Counted from the stretch's first letter, positions 40,671-50,123 are shown. The stretch: 64,000 bases of DNA from Mesorhizobium sp. GbtcB19 (GCF_019091085.1 NZ_JAGXJY010000012.1:124001-188000); one strand, 5' to 3'. The notes: generated by a model not told the origin, from the letters alone. Made by a program: numbers and translations.

Positions 40671-41806
40671 GCGACCCGGCTGCCCTGACGCCACACGGTG
40701 CGCACCACCGGCACATGGTCGTCGACGCGCACGCGCACCAGATCGGCGCGGCGGCCGGGTTCGATGACGCCGCGGTCGGCAAGGCCGATCGCCTCGGCCG
40801 GGTTCTTCGTCACCATCGCGACCGCCTGCGGCAGCGAGATGCCCTCGACGACATCGCCGAGGAAGAAGGCCGACTGGATCAGGCTGAAGGGAATGTAGTC
40901 GGACGACAGGATGTCGAGCAGGCCTTCGGCGGCAAGCGTGCGCGCCGAGACGTTGCCGGAATGCGAAGCGCCGCGCATGACATTCGGCGCGCCCATCAGC
41001 ACGCCGAGGCCGGCTGCCTTGGAGGCCTTGGCCGCTTCTTCCGTCGTCGGAAACTCGGCGACGCGCACGCCCTGTTCGATGGCTTCGTCGACATGGCGGG
41101 TGGTGGCGTCGTCGTGGCTGGCCAGCACGATGCCGCGCTCATGGCAGGCGGCCGAGATGAAGACGCGGTTCGGACCGGAATTGCGGGCCGATTCGCCCAT
41201 CCGCTTGTCGCAGAATTTCTTGAAATCCTGATCGCTCAGCTTCAGCTTGCGCTGGTAGTAATAGGCATAGGTCTCAAGGTTGACGAACTGACGCTGTCCC
41301 GGCGCATGGTCCATCAGCGAGGCGAGCTTCACCCGGTCGTCGGTCTCGAAATTGGCGAAGGCCTTGAGGCAATCCGGCGCCGAGACCTCGCAGCGTAGAT
41401 GGATGAAGTGATCGGCGCGCAGCCGATCCTCGCGCACGCTGTCCTCGATCGCGTCCGCAAGCTTGCGGATATCGTCGGAGGTGAGGTCGGCGTCCTCGTC
41501 CATGCCGACGCGCAGGGCGTCGAGCACCGTGGTGATGCCGGCGGTCGCGACCTGGGCGTCATGGGCAAGCACGGCGGCGATCGGGTTCCAGCGCACCTTC
41601 GGGCGCGGCGCGTAATGGCCTTCGAGGTGGTCGGTGTGCAGCTCGACGAGACCCGGAATGATGTAATCGCCGCCCATGTCCTCGCCGGTGCGGGCAGCAC
41701 CCGGCTCGACGGCGGCGATCAGGCCGTCGCGCAACAGGAGCGAGCCCTCGACGATTTCGTCGGGCAGCACGATGCGGGCATTGGTGAGAACGGTTTCGGC
41801 GGTCAT
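40667..41806 (-). CDS. phnM: alpha-D-ribose 1-methylphosphonate 5-triphosphate diphosphatase PhnM
   Basis: PhnM removes pyrophosphate from the ribose methylphosphonate triphosphate intermediate before C-P cleavage. The 379-residue amidohydrolase has the metal ligands in PGLVELHTDHLEGHYAPRPK, LRCEVS, LASHDDATTRHVDEA and APNVMRGASHSGN, as in the PhnM family. It is upstream of and overlapping phnN. Confidence 0.93.
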   Translation of the reverse strand: MTAETVLTNARIVLPDEIVEGSLLLRDGLIAAVEPGAARTGEDMGGDYIIPGLVELHTDHLEGHYAPRPKVRWNPIAAVLAHDAQVATAGITTVLDALRVGMDEDADLTSDDIRKLADAIEDSVREDRLRADHFIHLRCEVSAPDCLKAFANFETDDRVKLASLMDHAPGQRQFVNLETYAYYYQRKLKLSDQDFKKFCDKRMGESARNSGPNRVFISAACHERGIVLASHDDATTRHVDEAIEQGVRVAEFPTTEEAAKASKAAGLGVLMGAPNVMRGASHSGNVSARTLAAEGLLDILSSDYIPFSLIQSAFFLGDVVEGISLPQAVAMVTKNPAEAIGLADRGVIEPGRRADLVRVRVDDHVPVVRTVWRQGSRVA

Positions 41807-41849
41807 CTCAGGCGTCCTATCTCGAGCGGTCGGTCGGCGATCAAATAGA

Positions 41850-41893
41850 GCAATTCCAGGAAAAGTGTTTTGTGGTTTTCCGTTCGGAATTGC
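41850..41893. repeat. hairpin repeat in the phnM leader
   Basis: GCAATTCC (41850-41857) pairs with GGAATTGC (41886-41893), with an inner stem AGGAAAA/TTTTCC. A similar AATTCCAGGAAAxCG hairpin occurs at 13085-13117. I recall this as a frequent small palindrome in Mesorhizobium intergenic DNA. Confidence 0.5.
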
Positions 41894-41910
41894 GTAAAAA
41901 CAAAGAGATA

Positions 41911-41940
41911 GGGCGGTTCAGCGTTCCCGCTGATCCGCCC
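41911..41940 (-). terminator. intrinsic terminator after the DUF1045 gene
   Basis: Read on the minus strand, GGGCGGATCAGCG-GGAA-CGCTGAACCGCCC (one mismatch) is followed by TATCTCTTTGTTTTT. It begins at the DUF1045 stop codon and separates it from phnM. Confidence 0.8.
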
Positions 41941-42647
41941 TATGCGGTCTTGCGGGCCGGGCCACGGCCAAGCGCATGGTGGGAAAGCACCATGAACGGG
42001 GCGCCGTGCTCGCTTTCGACAAACAATGTCAACCCATCCACCAGCACCGGCTGCCGCAGCACGTCGGTGAACAGGCCGTCGATCGCCGCGCGAAGACGTG
42101 GGCTTTCCTGTGGCCCGACGCGCCCGGACAGCGTCATGTGGAAGCGGAATGTGTCGAAGACGTAAGGATAGCCCCATTGGCAGAGGTTACGGAATTCGTC
42201 CGGCTTCAGCGCATCCGGGCTGCGACGCTCGATCTCGGCTTCCGTCAGGGGTGCGCGGAAGCGATCAAAGGCGCGCACCACCTCGCCGGCGAAATCGTTG
42301 AGCGGCGCAAACTGGGTCTCCGGCACCAGCGCGAAGAAGCCGTCGATCTGGCCGAGAACCAGACGCGGAATGACGACCGGCGGCGTCGCTTCGGCAAAGG
42401 CGTCGAGCGCGGCGCGCAGCGAAGTTTCCGTTTCGTTGGGCGCCAGCCGGAACGGCGCTTTCAGCGTCGCATGGAACCCATAGCGCCTGGCGGAAGCGGT
42501 GTGGAAAGCGACTTCCGCCGCCGACAGATCACCCACGGCCTCGACCGGTCGCGTCGCCGCGCCAAACGGGTCGCGACCCAGCCAGTTGGCGGCAATGCGC
42601 GCCAGAGCCTCGTCCTGTCTCGGGGTGTAGTAGATGGCGTAGCGCAT
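41940..42647 (-). CDS. DUF1045 phosphonate-metabolism protein (2H phosphoesterase-like)
   Basis: This is a 235-residue protein. The two HxT/S motifs of 2H phosphoesterases are present: YGFHATLKAPFRL and FRFHMTLSG. DUF1045 genes regularly accompany phnM/phnN, and cyclic ribose phosphate hydrolysis in the CP-lyase pathway is a plausible role. No experimental function is known to me. A 242-bp region upstream (42648-42889) shows no recognisable element. Confidence 0.82.
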   Translation of the reverse strand: MRYAIYYTPRQDEALARIAANWLGRDPFGAATRPVEAVGDLSAAEVAFHTASARRYGFHATLKAPFRLAPNETETSLRAALDAFAEATPPVVIPRLVLGQIDGFFALVPETQFAPLNDFAGEVVRAFDRFRAPLTEAEIERRSPDALKPDEFRNLCQWGYPYVFDTFRFHMTLSGRVGPQESPRLRAAIDGLFTDVLRQPVLVDGLTLFVESEHGAPFMVLSHHALGRGPARKTA

Positions 42648-42889
42648 GAACGTTCCTCATCAAAGCGCGCTGCGCCCGAAGGAGTATGCGACGCGCTTCA
42701 AGTCATTGTTTTTGGCAGGTCCCAAAAACGCGTCAGCGCTTGCGGCGACATGCATCAGACCCGCTGCCATAGGTGATTTCCATGACGGATTGACGAAGCT
42801 TTCATGGGTTTTCGAAGGCAAGTCCAGCCGCAAGGTCGTTAGCCGACGATTTTTCCCAACTGGACCAACGGCTTTGCCGAGCTGCCTGT

Positions 42890-43702
42890 TCAGGCCTTCA
42901 TCAGCCACTCATGCTCGGCGGCGTTGTGGAATTTCCACGTTCGCTTCGGGCCGGCCATGACGTTGAGATAATAGAGGTCGTAGCCGTGGCAGGCCGCGCA
43001 GGGATGATAGCCTTTCGGCACCAGCACGACATCGCCGTCCTCGATCGCCATCGCCTCGTCGAGTTCGCGCACGCCGTTGCGGTCGGCATCGGTATAGACG
43101 CGCTGGAAGGCAAAGCCCTGCGGCGGGTTGAGGCGGTGGTAATAGGTCTCCTCGAGATAGGATTCCACGGGGAGATTGTCCCGGTCGTGCTTGTGCGGCG
43201 GATAGCTGGAAGTGTGGCCGCCGGGGGTGATGACTTCGACCACCAGCAGCGAATCCGCCGGCTTGCCCTCGGGCAGGATGTTGGTGACGTAGCGGGTGTT
43301 GGTGCCCTTGCCGCGCACTTCCTGGCCGAGATCGTCCGGTCCGATGACGCGCACCGGCAGGCCGCCACTCAAGCCCGGCGCCGAGCAGACAGCCAGCTCC
43401 AGTTCGGTATCGGCGGTCACCGACCATTCGGTGCCTTGCGGCACATAGACCGACCAGGGCTTGCCTTCGAAGGGCGACATGCGTTCGCCGAGCAGGCCGA
43501 GATCCTCGCCGCCGGCCGAGGCTTTGCCCTTGCCGGTGACGAAGACCAGGCAGACCTCGCGGTCGCCGGTCTTGCCGGACGCCGTCTCGCCCGCTTTCAG
43601 CCGATGCAGGTCGAAGCCGACATAGGTCCAGCCGGCGCTTTGCGGCGTGACATGAGCGACGTGGCCGTGGCCCTTATCGGCCTTGACGATCAGTTTCGAC
43701 AT
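42890..43702 (-). CDS. iolB: 5-deoxy-glucuronate isomerase IolB
   Basis: IolB converts 5-deoxy-glucuronate to 5-dehydro-2-deoxygluconate in myo-inositol catabolism. The 270-residue bicupin has the metal-binding PPHKHD followed by EETYYHRLNPPQGFAFQRVY and the second-cupin-like KGYHPCAACHGYDLYYLNVM. It is separated from iolE by a small membrane-protein gene and a 180-bp palindromic repeat, so it may have its own promoter. Confidence 0.95.
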   Translation of the reverse strand: MSKLIVKADKGHGHVAHVTPQSAGWTYVGFDLHRLKAGETASGKTGDREVCLVFVTGKGKASAGGEDLGLLGERMSPFEGKPWSVYVPQGTEWSVTADTELELAVCSAPGLSGGLPVRVIGPDDLGQEVRGKGTNTRYVTNILPEGKPADSLLVVEVITPGGHTSSYPPHKHDRDNLPVESYLEETYYHRLNPPQGFAFQRVYTDADRNGVRELDEAMAIEDGDVVLVPKGYHPCAACHGYDLYYLNVMAGPKRTWKFHNAAEHEWLMKA

Positions 43703-43816
43703 TTTTGTCTCTCCTAATTCCTCGACGCTTTGACTTTCAGACCCGGTTGCAGGATTTTTCACCGTTCGTTGGACCATGGCGAAAACCTTGGAGATTGGCC
43801 GGTTCCTCTCAACTTC

Positions 43817-43996
43817 GTCATCCTAGGGCGAAGCAGGAGCGAAGCTCCGTCGCGAAGACCCTAGGATCCATGCCGTTCCCTCTGTCGAAGGGCGCAGCGG
43901 AGCAGAATTCTGCACAGTTGCAACACGTCAAAGTCATGGCATGGATCCTAGGGTCTGCGCCGCGTCGCTGCGCTCCTTGCTCCGCCCTAGGATGAC
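43817..43996. repeat. 180-bp long palindromic repeat
   Basis: Two arms of about 60 bases are near-perfect inverted copies: GTCATCCTAGGGCG at the left, CGCCCTAGGATGAC at the right, with inner CCTAGGATCCATGCC / GGCATGGATCCTAGG. The centre of about 50 bases is unrelated. I recall this as a dispersed palindromic element of rhizobial genomes. It fills the iolB leader (43703-44079), where I see nothing else. Confidence 0.8.
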
Positions 43997-44079
43997 GATG
44001 CGAGGAGCGTTGCGGCCAATCGCCAACGCTTGCGATCCTCCATGCAGGTAACATCGGGACCTCCACCCCATCGACCGCT

Positions 44080-44292
44080 TCACTCCTTCGGCTCGACCGG
44101 AGACTTGTTCTCCTCGGCCGGCTTGTAGAGATAGAAAAACTGCCACACCGCATAACCGGCGAAGCCGAGCGCGATAACGCCCCAGAAGGGCGTGCCGGAA
44201 GCGAATTCGATCACCGACCAGACCAGGCAGACGGCGACGACGGCGATGCGTCGCCACAGCGGCCGGAAGAAGGGGTGCTCATAGTCTTTCAT
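44080..44292 (-). CDS. small DUF3329-like membrane protein
   Basis: This is a 70-residue protein beginning MKDYEHPFFRPLWRRIAVVA, with two hydrophobic segments (VVAVCLVWSVIEFA and FWGVIALGFAGYAVWQFFYL) and a short charged tail. The YEHPFFRPLWRRI opening matches small DUF3329 membrane proteins. Function is unknown. It is inserted between iolE and iolB; ATG 44292 is preferred over an upstream TTG. Confidence 0.7.
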   Translation of the reverse strand: MKDYEHPFFRPLWRRIAVVAVCLVWSVIEFASGTPFWGVIALGFAGYAVWQFFYLYKPAEENKSPVEPKE

Positions 44293-44356
44293 CGCGCCAA
44301 TCCAGGATTTGTCCAAAGCGCATGGAATAAACCGGGCGCCCCGACTAATCCACCGT

Positions 44357-45271
44357 TCAGGCCGGAAAACCCTGCGTCTCGACCGTATAGCCGGCGGCCG
44401 TCATCACCCGCATCAGCTCCTTGTGGCCGACCTGAGCCATCTTCAGCGGTGGGTTCTTCTTCGGATCCTGCTCGGCCTCGACCACGAACCAGCCTTCATA
44501 GCCGTGATCGGCGAAGCGCTGCACGATGGCGCCGAAATCGAGCGAGCCGTCGCCCGGCACGGTGAAGGCGCCGAGCGCCACGGCATCGAGGAAGGATTGT
44601 TTCGTGCGGTCGAGCCCGTCGATGACGCCCATGCGCACATCCTTCACATGGACGTGGTTGATGCGCTTGTGGTGGTGGTCGATGGCGCGCAGCACATCGC
44701 CGCCGGCAAAGGCGAGATGGCCGGCATCGAGCAACAGCGGAATGCCTTCGCCGGAATGCCGCATGAAGGAATCGAGTTCCGGCTCGGTCTCGACCACCGC
44801 CGCCATGTGATGGTGGTAGGACAGCGGCATGCCTTGCTCGGCGCACCATTCGCCGAATTCGGTGACGCGGCGGCCATAGGCCTTCATCTCGTCGCCGGTG
44901 AGTTTCGGCTTGGTGGCCAAAGGCTTCGAGCGGTCGCCCTGGATGGATCGGCCGACCTCGCCATAGACGATGCAAGGCGCGTTGACCGCCTTGAACAGGT
45001 CGATCATCGGCTGGATGCGGTCCTTGTTGCTGGCCAAGTCCTCATTGACCAGCGTGCCGGAGAACCAGCCGCCGCAAAGCGTGACGTCGGCGGCCTTCAG
45101 GATCGGCAGCATGGCCTTCGGATCTTCGGGGAAGCGGCGGCCCTTCTCCATGCCGGTGAAGCCGGCCGAGCGCGACTGGCGCAGGCACTCCTCCAGCGAC
45201 ACGTCATCGCTCAATTCCACGAGATCGTCGTTCCACCATGCGATGGGGGACATGCCCAGTTTGGCTTTCAA
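44357..45271 (-). CDS. iolE: myo-inosose-2 dehydratase IolE
   Basis: IolE dehydrates 2-keto-myo-inositol to the 3D-trihydroxycyclohexane-dione. The 304-residue TIM barrel starts MKAKLGMSPIAWWNDDLVEL, with GKLSYHHH-type metal ligands in MPLSYHHHMAAVVET, LLDAGHLAFAGGD, INHVHVKDVR and the C-terminal GWFVVEAEQDPKKNPP. It is in the iolC-D-E-B order of rhizobia. A paralogue lies at 57664. Confidence 0.94.
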   Translation of the reverse strand: MKAKLGMSPIAWWNDDLVELSDDVSLEECLRQSRSAGFTGMEKGRRFPEDPKAMLPILKAADVTLCGGWFSGTLVNEDLASNKDRIQPMIDLFKAVNAPCIVYGEVGRSIQGDRSKPLATKPKLTGDEMKAYGRRVTEFGEWCAEQGMPLSYHHHMAAVVETEPELDSFMRHSGEGIPLLLDAGHLAFAGGDVLRAIDHHHKRINHVHVKDVRMGVIDGLDRTKQSFLDAVALGAFTVPGDGSLDFGAIVQRFADHGYEGWFVVEAEQDPKKNPPLKMAQVGHKELMRVMTAAGYTVETQGFPA

Positions 45272-45307
45272 GTCTTCACTCCAATGTCGGTTCGTTGCGG
45301 GGCCGGT

Positions 45308-47152
45308 TCAGCCCTGGCGGCTGCCCACGGCTTCCTCGTATTTCTTGCGCGCGGCATTGACCTGGGACCGCGACGAGACTTCCGGCACTGCGACATCCCA
45401 CCAATGACCACCGGCCTCGGTCGACACGAGCGGATCGGTGTCGATCACCAGCACCGTGGTCTTGTCGTTCTTCTTCGCCTTGGCCAGCGCCGTCTCCAGC
45501 TCGGCGATCGAGGCCACCTTCTCGGCCACGGCGCCGAGGCTCGCCGCATGCGCGGCGAAGTCCACGTCGGGCAGCACCTCGTGGCGGGCGTCCTTCAGGA
45601 GATTGTTGAAGTTGGCGCCGCCGGTCGCCATCTGCAGCCGGTTGATGCAGCCATAGCCGCGATTGTCGAGCAGCACGATGGTGAGCTTCAGTCCGAGCAT
45701 CACCGAAGTGGCGATCTCGGAATTGAGCATCAGATAGGAGCCGTCGCCGACCATGACGACGACCTCCTGGTCGGGCTTCGCCATCTTGACGCCGAGACCT
45801 CCGGCGATCTCGTAGCCCATGGTCGAGAAGCCGTATTCGGCATGATAGGAGCCCGGCGCGCCGGCCTGCCACAGCTTGTGCAACTCGCCGGGCAATCCGC
45901 CGGCGGCATGCAGCAGCGTGACGCCGGAGCCCATGGCGCGCTGCACGGCACCGATCACCTGCGCATCCGACGGATAGGCGACGTTGGTCGAGGCCGTAAC
46001 CTTGTCGGCGGCGGCCTGCCAGTCTGTCTTGCCCTTCAGCGCATTGTCGGTCCAGGCCGAAGGCACCTTCCAGCCCTTCAGCGCAGCGGAAAGCTCGGCG
46101 AGCCCTTCGGTAGCGTCGGCGACCAGCGGCAGCGCCCAGTGCTTGCCGGCGTCGAAGACCTGCGTGTTAAGCCCGATGATGGTGCGGCCGGCATTCTTGA
46201 ACAGCGCCCAGGAGCCGGTGGTGAAGTCCTGCAGCCTTGTGCCGACGGCAAGCACCACGTCGGCTTCTTCCGCCAGCCGGTTGGCGGCGGAGGTGCCGGT
46301 GACGCCGACCGCCGCCATGTTGAGCGGATGATCGTCGGGCAGGGAAGACTTGCCGCCTTGCGTTTCGCAGACCGGAATGCCGGCGCCCTGCACCAGCTTG
46401 GCAAGCTCGTCCGAGGCCTGCGAATACAGGACGCCGCCGCCAGCGATCACCAGCGGCTTCTTCGCCCCCTTAAGCGCCGCGACGGCTGCCGCCAGCTCGT
46501 TGCGGTCCGGGCGCAGCCGGCGCGGCGCCCAAAGGCGTTCGGCAAAGAAGCTTTCGGGATAATCATAAGCCTCGGCCTGCACGTCCTGGCAGAGCGACAG
46601 CGTGACCGGGCCGCACTCGGCCGGGTCGGTCAGCACCTGCATGGCGCGGTTCAGCGCCGGGATGATCTGTTCCGGCCGCGTGATGCGGTCGAAATAGCGC
46701 GAGACCGGGCGGAAGCAGTCGTTGACGCTCGCCGTGCCGTCGGAAAAGTCCTCGGCCTGCTGCAGCACCGGATCGGGCAGCCGGTTGGCGAAGACATCGC
46801 CCGGTAAGAACAGGACGGGCAACCGGTTTACGTGGGCAAGCGCCGCCGCCGTCACCATGTTCAGCGCGCCAGGACCGATCGAGGTGGTCGCAGCCATGAA
46901 GCGGCGGCGGAAATTGGCCTTGCCGTAGGCGATCGCCGCATGCGCCATCGCCTGCTCGTTATGGGCGCGGAAGGTCGGCAACTCGTCGCGCACCTGGTAG
47001 AGCGCCTCGCCGATGCCGGCAACATTGCCGTGGCCGAAGATCGCCCAGACGCCACCGAAGATCGGCACGGTCTTGCCGTCGATGACGGTCATCTGGCGCG
47101 ACAGAAAGCGGGTCACAGCCTGCGCCATCGTCAGGCGAACGGTCTTGCTCAT
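45308..47152 (-). CDS. iolD: trihydroxycyclohexane-1,2-dione acylhydrolase IolD
   Basis: IolD is a thiamine-diphosphate enzyme that opens the ring of the dione to 5-deoxy-glucuronate. The 614-residue product has the N-terminal Glu region (RAHNEQAMAHAAIAYGK), the TPP/Mg motif VVMVGDGSYLMLNSEIATSV followed by DNRGYGCINRLQ, and the acetohydroxyacid-synthase-like central domain (AGGGVLYSQASDEL). It lies 36 bp from iolC and 36 bp from iolE. Confidence 0.95.
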   Translation of the reverse strand: MSKTVRLTMAQAVTRFLSRQMTVIDGKTVPIFGGVWAIFGHGNVAGIGEALYQVRDELPTFRAHNEQAMAHAAIAYGKANFRRRFMAATTSIGPGALNMVTAAALAHVNRLPVLFLPGDVFANRLPDPVLQQAEDFSDGTASVNDCFRPVSRYFDRITRPEQIIPALNRAMQVLTDPAECGPVTLSLCQDVQAEAYDYPESFFAERLWAPRRLRPDRNELAAAVAALKGAKKPLVIAGGGVLYSQASDELAKLVQGAGIPVCETQGGKSSLPDDHPLNMAAVGVTGTSAANRLAEEADVVLAVGTRLQDFTTGSWALFKNAGRTIIGLNTQVFDAGKHWALPLVADATEGLAELSAALKGWKVPSAWTDNALKGKTDWQAAADKVTASTNVAYPSDAQVIGAVQRAMGSGVTLLHAAGGLPGELHKLWQAGAPGSYHAEYGFSTMGYEIAGGLGVKMAKPDQEVVVMVGDGSYLMLNSEIATSVMLGLKLTIVLLDNRGYGCINRLQMATGGANFNNLLKDARHEVLPDVDFAAHAASLGAVAEKVASIAELETALAKAKKNDKTTVLVIDTDPLVSTEAGGHWWDVAVPEVSSRSQVNAARKKYEEAVGSRQG

Positions 47153-47188
47153 TGGTCGTTTCCTCCGGCTTTCGTTGGCGCCGTTTTC

Positions 47189-49123
47189 TTATGCGGCCTT
47201 GCGCCCGCGCGCGGCAAGCCACGCCTCGGTCAACTGTTCGAAGCGCGCCGCCATGTCGGCGATCGCCTCGTCATCCGACATCTTGCCAGCCAGCCATTGT
47301 TCGGCGGCGTTGATGAAGATGGTTCGGCCGACGGCAAAGCCCTTGACGATCGGCGCGTTGGCGGTGGCGGCGAAGGCCGCGACCAGCTCGTCCTGCGGCG
47401 CCTCCAGCCCGAGCAGCACGACGCCGCGGCACCAGGGGTCGTTCTTGACGATCACCTGCTCGATCTTCGCCCAGGCGCCCGCCGAAGCCTGCGGTTCGAG
47501 CTTCCACCAGTCCGGCTTGATGCCCAGCGCGTAGAGTTCCTCCAGCGCGCGCGGAATGGTGGTGTCGTCGAGCTTGCCATGCTTGCCGGCGATGATCTCG
47601 ACCAGCAATTCACGGCCAACTTTTCGCGCTGCTTCGAACAGGGCTCTGATCTTCTGCTGCTGCTCGACTTTGAGCGCTTCCGGGTCGTCCGGGTGATAGA
47701 AGCACAGGCATTTGATGCAATGATCGACCGGCCATTCGGTGAGCTGCGAGCCGATATCCTGCGAAAATTCGAAGCGCAGCGGCCGCGATCCTGGCAATTC
47801 GACCGGGCGGCCGAGCCAGGCGAAGGGATGGCGGGCGAATTCGAACATCGCGTCGCGGCCGTATTTCTCGTCGATCAGCATGCCGTAGCCGTCGCGGCCG
47901 GCGGCAACCTTGGCCGCGGCCTTGACGGTCAGCACCTTGAAGTCGGGGATGCGCGCAACGTCGGCGCCGACTTTCGCCGCGACGTCTTCGAGCTGGACGC
48001 GGTGGTCGCAGGCCAGCGCCATCAGCGAAGGAATGTCGCGCCGGCGCGTCGTCGCCCAATGGATGTGGTTGATCGCCTCGTCCTTGCGCAGTGCCAGATG
48101 CTTGCTGCCGTGCTTCAGGAAGAACTGCAGCTCCTCGAAAGTCGGATATTCCGGCGCGCAGAGCAGGCGCGACACGGCAAAGGCGCCGCAGGCATTGGCC
48201 CAGGTGGCGGCCGTGGCGAAACTTTCGCCGCCCAGCCAGCCGCGCAGGAAGCCCGACATGAAAGCGTCGCCGGCGCCCAGCACATTGTAGATCTCGATCG
48301 CAAAACCCTTGCCGACGATACCGTCCTCGAGGTCGTCGCTGATCGGCCCGTCATAGACGATGCAGCCCTTGGCGCCGCGCTTCAGCACGATGGTGGCCGC
48401 GGACAGCGCGCGGATGGTCTTCAGCGCGCTCAGGCAATCGTCGGCGCCCGACGCGATCATGATCTCCTCCTCGGTGCCGACGATGAGATCGCAATCCGGC
48501 AGCACCGTCTTCAGCTGCGCCGAGACGCGGTCGGATTTGACATAGCGCTCGAAACCCTCGGCATGGCCGGCAAGGCCCCAGAGGTTCGGGCGATAATCGA
48601 TGTCGAAGACAACCTTGCCACCCCGGGCCTTCATCAGGCGGATCGCCTTGCGCTGGGCGGCATCGGAGTTGGGCCGCGAGAAATGCGTGCCGGTAACGAC
48701 GACCGAACGCGCCGAGGCGATGAAGGCCTCGTCGATGTCCTCTTCCGCCAACGCCATGTCGGCGCAGTCGGAGCGGTAGAAGATCATCGGCGAGACGCCT
48801 TCGCTCTCGACCGAGAGCAGCACCAGCGCGGTCAGCCGCTCCTTGTCGGTCTTCAAGCCGTCGACCGAGACGCCCTCGCGCCGCAACTGCTCGCGGATGA
48901 AGCGGCCCATCTGCTCGTCGCCGACGCGGGTAAGCAGCGCCGAGCGCAGGCCGAGCCTTGCGGTGCCGACGGAAATATTGGCCGGGCAGCCGCCGACGGA
49001 TTTCGCAAAGGAGGTGATGTCCTCCAGCCGCGAGCCGGTCTGCTGGCCGTAGAGATCGACCGAAGCGCGACCGATGGTGATGACGTCGAGCGGCGGGTAT
49101 TTCCCTTCCACGGCTTCGCCCAT
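47189..49123 (-). CDS. iolC: IolC fused to a DUF2090 aldolase-like domain
   Basis: This 644-residue protein combines two steps. Residues 10-330 form a PfkB kinase (VGGCPANISVGTARLGLRSA, catalytic NVLGAGDAFMSGFLRGWL), which phosphorylates 5-dehydro-2-deoxygluconate. Residues from about 345 on form the DUF2090 domain (LMALACDHRVQLEDVA, LLIDEKYGRDAMF, ELLVEIIAGKHGK, DWWKLEPQ), related to the IolJ aldolase class. The fusion is common in rhizobia and suggests channelling from kinase to aldolase. It is the first structural gene after iolR; paired GGAA/TTCC boxes lie just upstream. Confidence 0.94.
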   Translation of the reverse strand: MGEAVEGKYPPLDVITIGRASVDLYGQQTGSRLEDITSFAKSVGGCPANISVGTARLGLRSALLTRVGDEQMGRFIREQLRREGVSVDGLKTDKERLTALVLLSVESEGVSPMIFYRSDCADMALAEEDIDEAFIASARSVVVTGTHFSRPNSDAAQRKAIRLMKARGGKVVFDIDYRPNLWGLAGHAEGFERYVKSDRVSAQLKTVLPDCDLIVGTEEEIMIASGADDCLSALKTIRALSAATIVLKRGAKGCIVYDGPISDDLEDGIVGKGFAIEIYNVLGAGDAFMSGFLRGWLGGESFATAATWANACGAFAVSRLLCAPEYPTFEELQFFLKHGSKHLALRKDEAINHIHWATTRRRDIPSLMALACDHRVQLEDVAAKVGADVARIPDFKVLTVKAAAKVAAGRDGYGMLIDEKYGRDAMFEFARHPFAWLGRPVELPGSRPLRFEFSQDIGSQLTEWPVDHCIKCLCFYHPDDPEALKVEQQQKIRALFEAARKVGRELLVEIIAGKHGKLDDTTIPRALEELYALGIKPDWWKLEPQASAGAWAKIEQVIVKNDPWCRGVVLLGLEAPQDELVAAFAATANAPIVKGFAVGRTIFINAAEQWLAGKMSDDEAIADMAARFEQLTEAWLAARGRKAA

Positions 49124-49215
49124 TCGAACCTCCCATCGGCCTTGTTGTGCAGAGCAGCGTCGTTTTGGACAGCACGCGCCAGCGGCAGCGTGGTATCGCC
49201 AATATGAAATATTAA

Positions 49216-49249
49216 TTCCAATCTGCAGTCAATATGGAATGAGCGTTCC
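49216..49249. promoter_or_regulatory. IolR-type operator candidate upstream of iolC
   Basis: TTCCA (49216-49220) and the palindrome GGAA-N6-TTCC (49236-49249) lie between iolR and iolC in AT-rich DNA. Similar paired boxes occur at 11935 and 50208. Confidence 0.5.
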
Positions 49250-49277
49250 CGAGACGAAAAGCGCTTGTCTGGAAGGC

Positions 49278-50123
49278 TCAGCCCTTGCGCCGGCGCCCGG
49301 CTTCGCGGCGCTTCTCGCCGACGGCGACGGTCAGCGCCATGGCCAGCGCCATGGTTGCCGAGATCGAACGGAAGCCGCCGAAATCGGCCTCGGCGACCTC
49401 GAACCAGACCCTGGCGAATTGCGCCAGCGGCGAGAACGACGAGTCGGTGATCGCCACGATCGGCACGCCCTGTTCGGCGATCGCGCGCGTCTCCTCGATT
49501 GTCGCCGGCGCGTAAGGCGAGAAGCTGATGGCGATGACGGCGTCGCGCGGCGTGGCGAAGCCGATCATCTCGGCGTTCAAGCCCGCGGCCGATTCCACCA
49601 GCTGGTTGCGGATCTTGAGCTTGCCCAGCGCATAGGCGATGTAGGACGCCACCGGATAGGAGCGGCGCTTGGCCAGCACGTAGATGGTCTCGGCTTTCGC
49701 CAGGAGCGCGATCGCCTCTTCGAAATGCGCATCGTTCAACGCCCGCGAAATGTCGCTGAGCGAAGTGCTGGCGGCGGCGACGAAGCCGTCGAAGATTGCC
49801 CGGTGGCCGGCGCCTTCCTCGGCCTTGGCGCGCAGCGCCGCCAGCCGCTCGTCATAGGACGAGTTGCGCTCGCGCAGGCGCTCGCGGAACACCTGCTGCA
49901 GGCTGGTGAAGCCGTCGAAGCCGAGCTGCTGGGCAAAACGGATCAGCGTCGAGGGCTGCACGCCGGCCGAAGCGGCGATGCTTGCCGCCGTGCCGAAAGC
50001 GATGTCGTCGGGATTGTCGAGCGCATAGGCGGCGATCTGCGCGATGCGCTTGGGCAGGCTGGCGCGCCTGTCCAGGATCGTCGCGCGCAGCGTTTCGAAA
50101 TCGCGAGGCACCCGTTCGTCCAT
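49278..50123 (-). CDS. iolR: RpiR family regulator of inositol catabolism, IolR-like
   Basis: This 281-residue regulator has an N-terminal RpiR helix-turn-helix (DPDDIAFGTAASIAASAGVQ-like, then PSTLIRFAQQLGFDGFTSLQ) and a C-terminal SIS domain (IYVLAKRRSYPVASYIAYAL, VIAISFSPYAPATIEETRAI). Its place directly before iolCDE matches S. meliloti IolR, a repressor of inositol genes. ATG 50123 is preferred for its GGAG at five bases; ATG 50144 is also in frame. Confidence 0.9.
   Translation of the reverse strand: MDERVPRDFETLRATILDRRASLPKRIAQIAAYALDNPDDIAFGTAASIAASAGVQPSTLIRFAQQLGFDGFTSLQQVFRERLRERNSSYDERLAALRAKAEEGAGHRAIFDGFVAAASTSLSDISRALNDAHFEEAIALLAKAETIYVLAKRRSYPVASYIAYALGKLKIRNQLVESAAGLNAEMIGFATPRDAVIAISFSPYAPATIEETRAIAEQGVPIVAITDSSFSPLAQFARVWFEVAEADFGGFRSISATMALAMALTVAVGEKRREAGRRRKG

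Noticed and set aside
40044..42647. A complete carbon-phosphorus lyase operon
   Set aside because: Only phnN, phnM and DUF1045 are here; none of the core phnG-L genes is present in the window.
44309..46807. An 832-codon open frame on the plus strand opposite iolE and iolD
   Set aside because: It is antisense to two well-supported enzymes, has no recognisable domain, and reflects the lack of stop codons in GC-rich DNA.
46832..49207. A 791-codon open frame on the plus strand opposite iolC
   Set aside because: Low-complexity Arg/Gly/Asp-rich translation antisense to the iolC fusion; a shadow frame.
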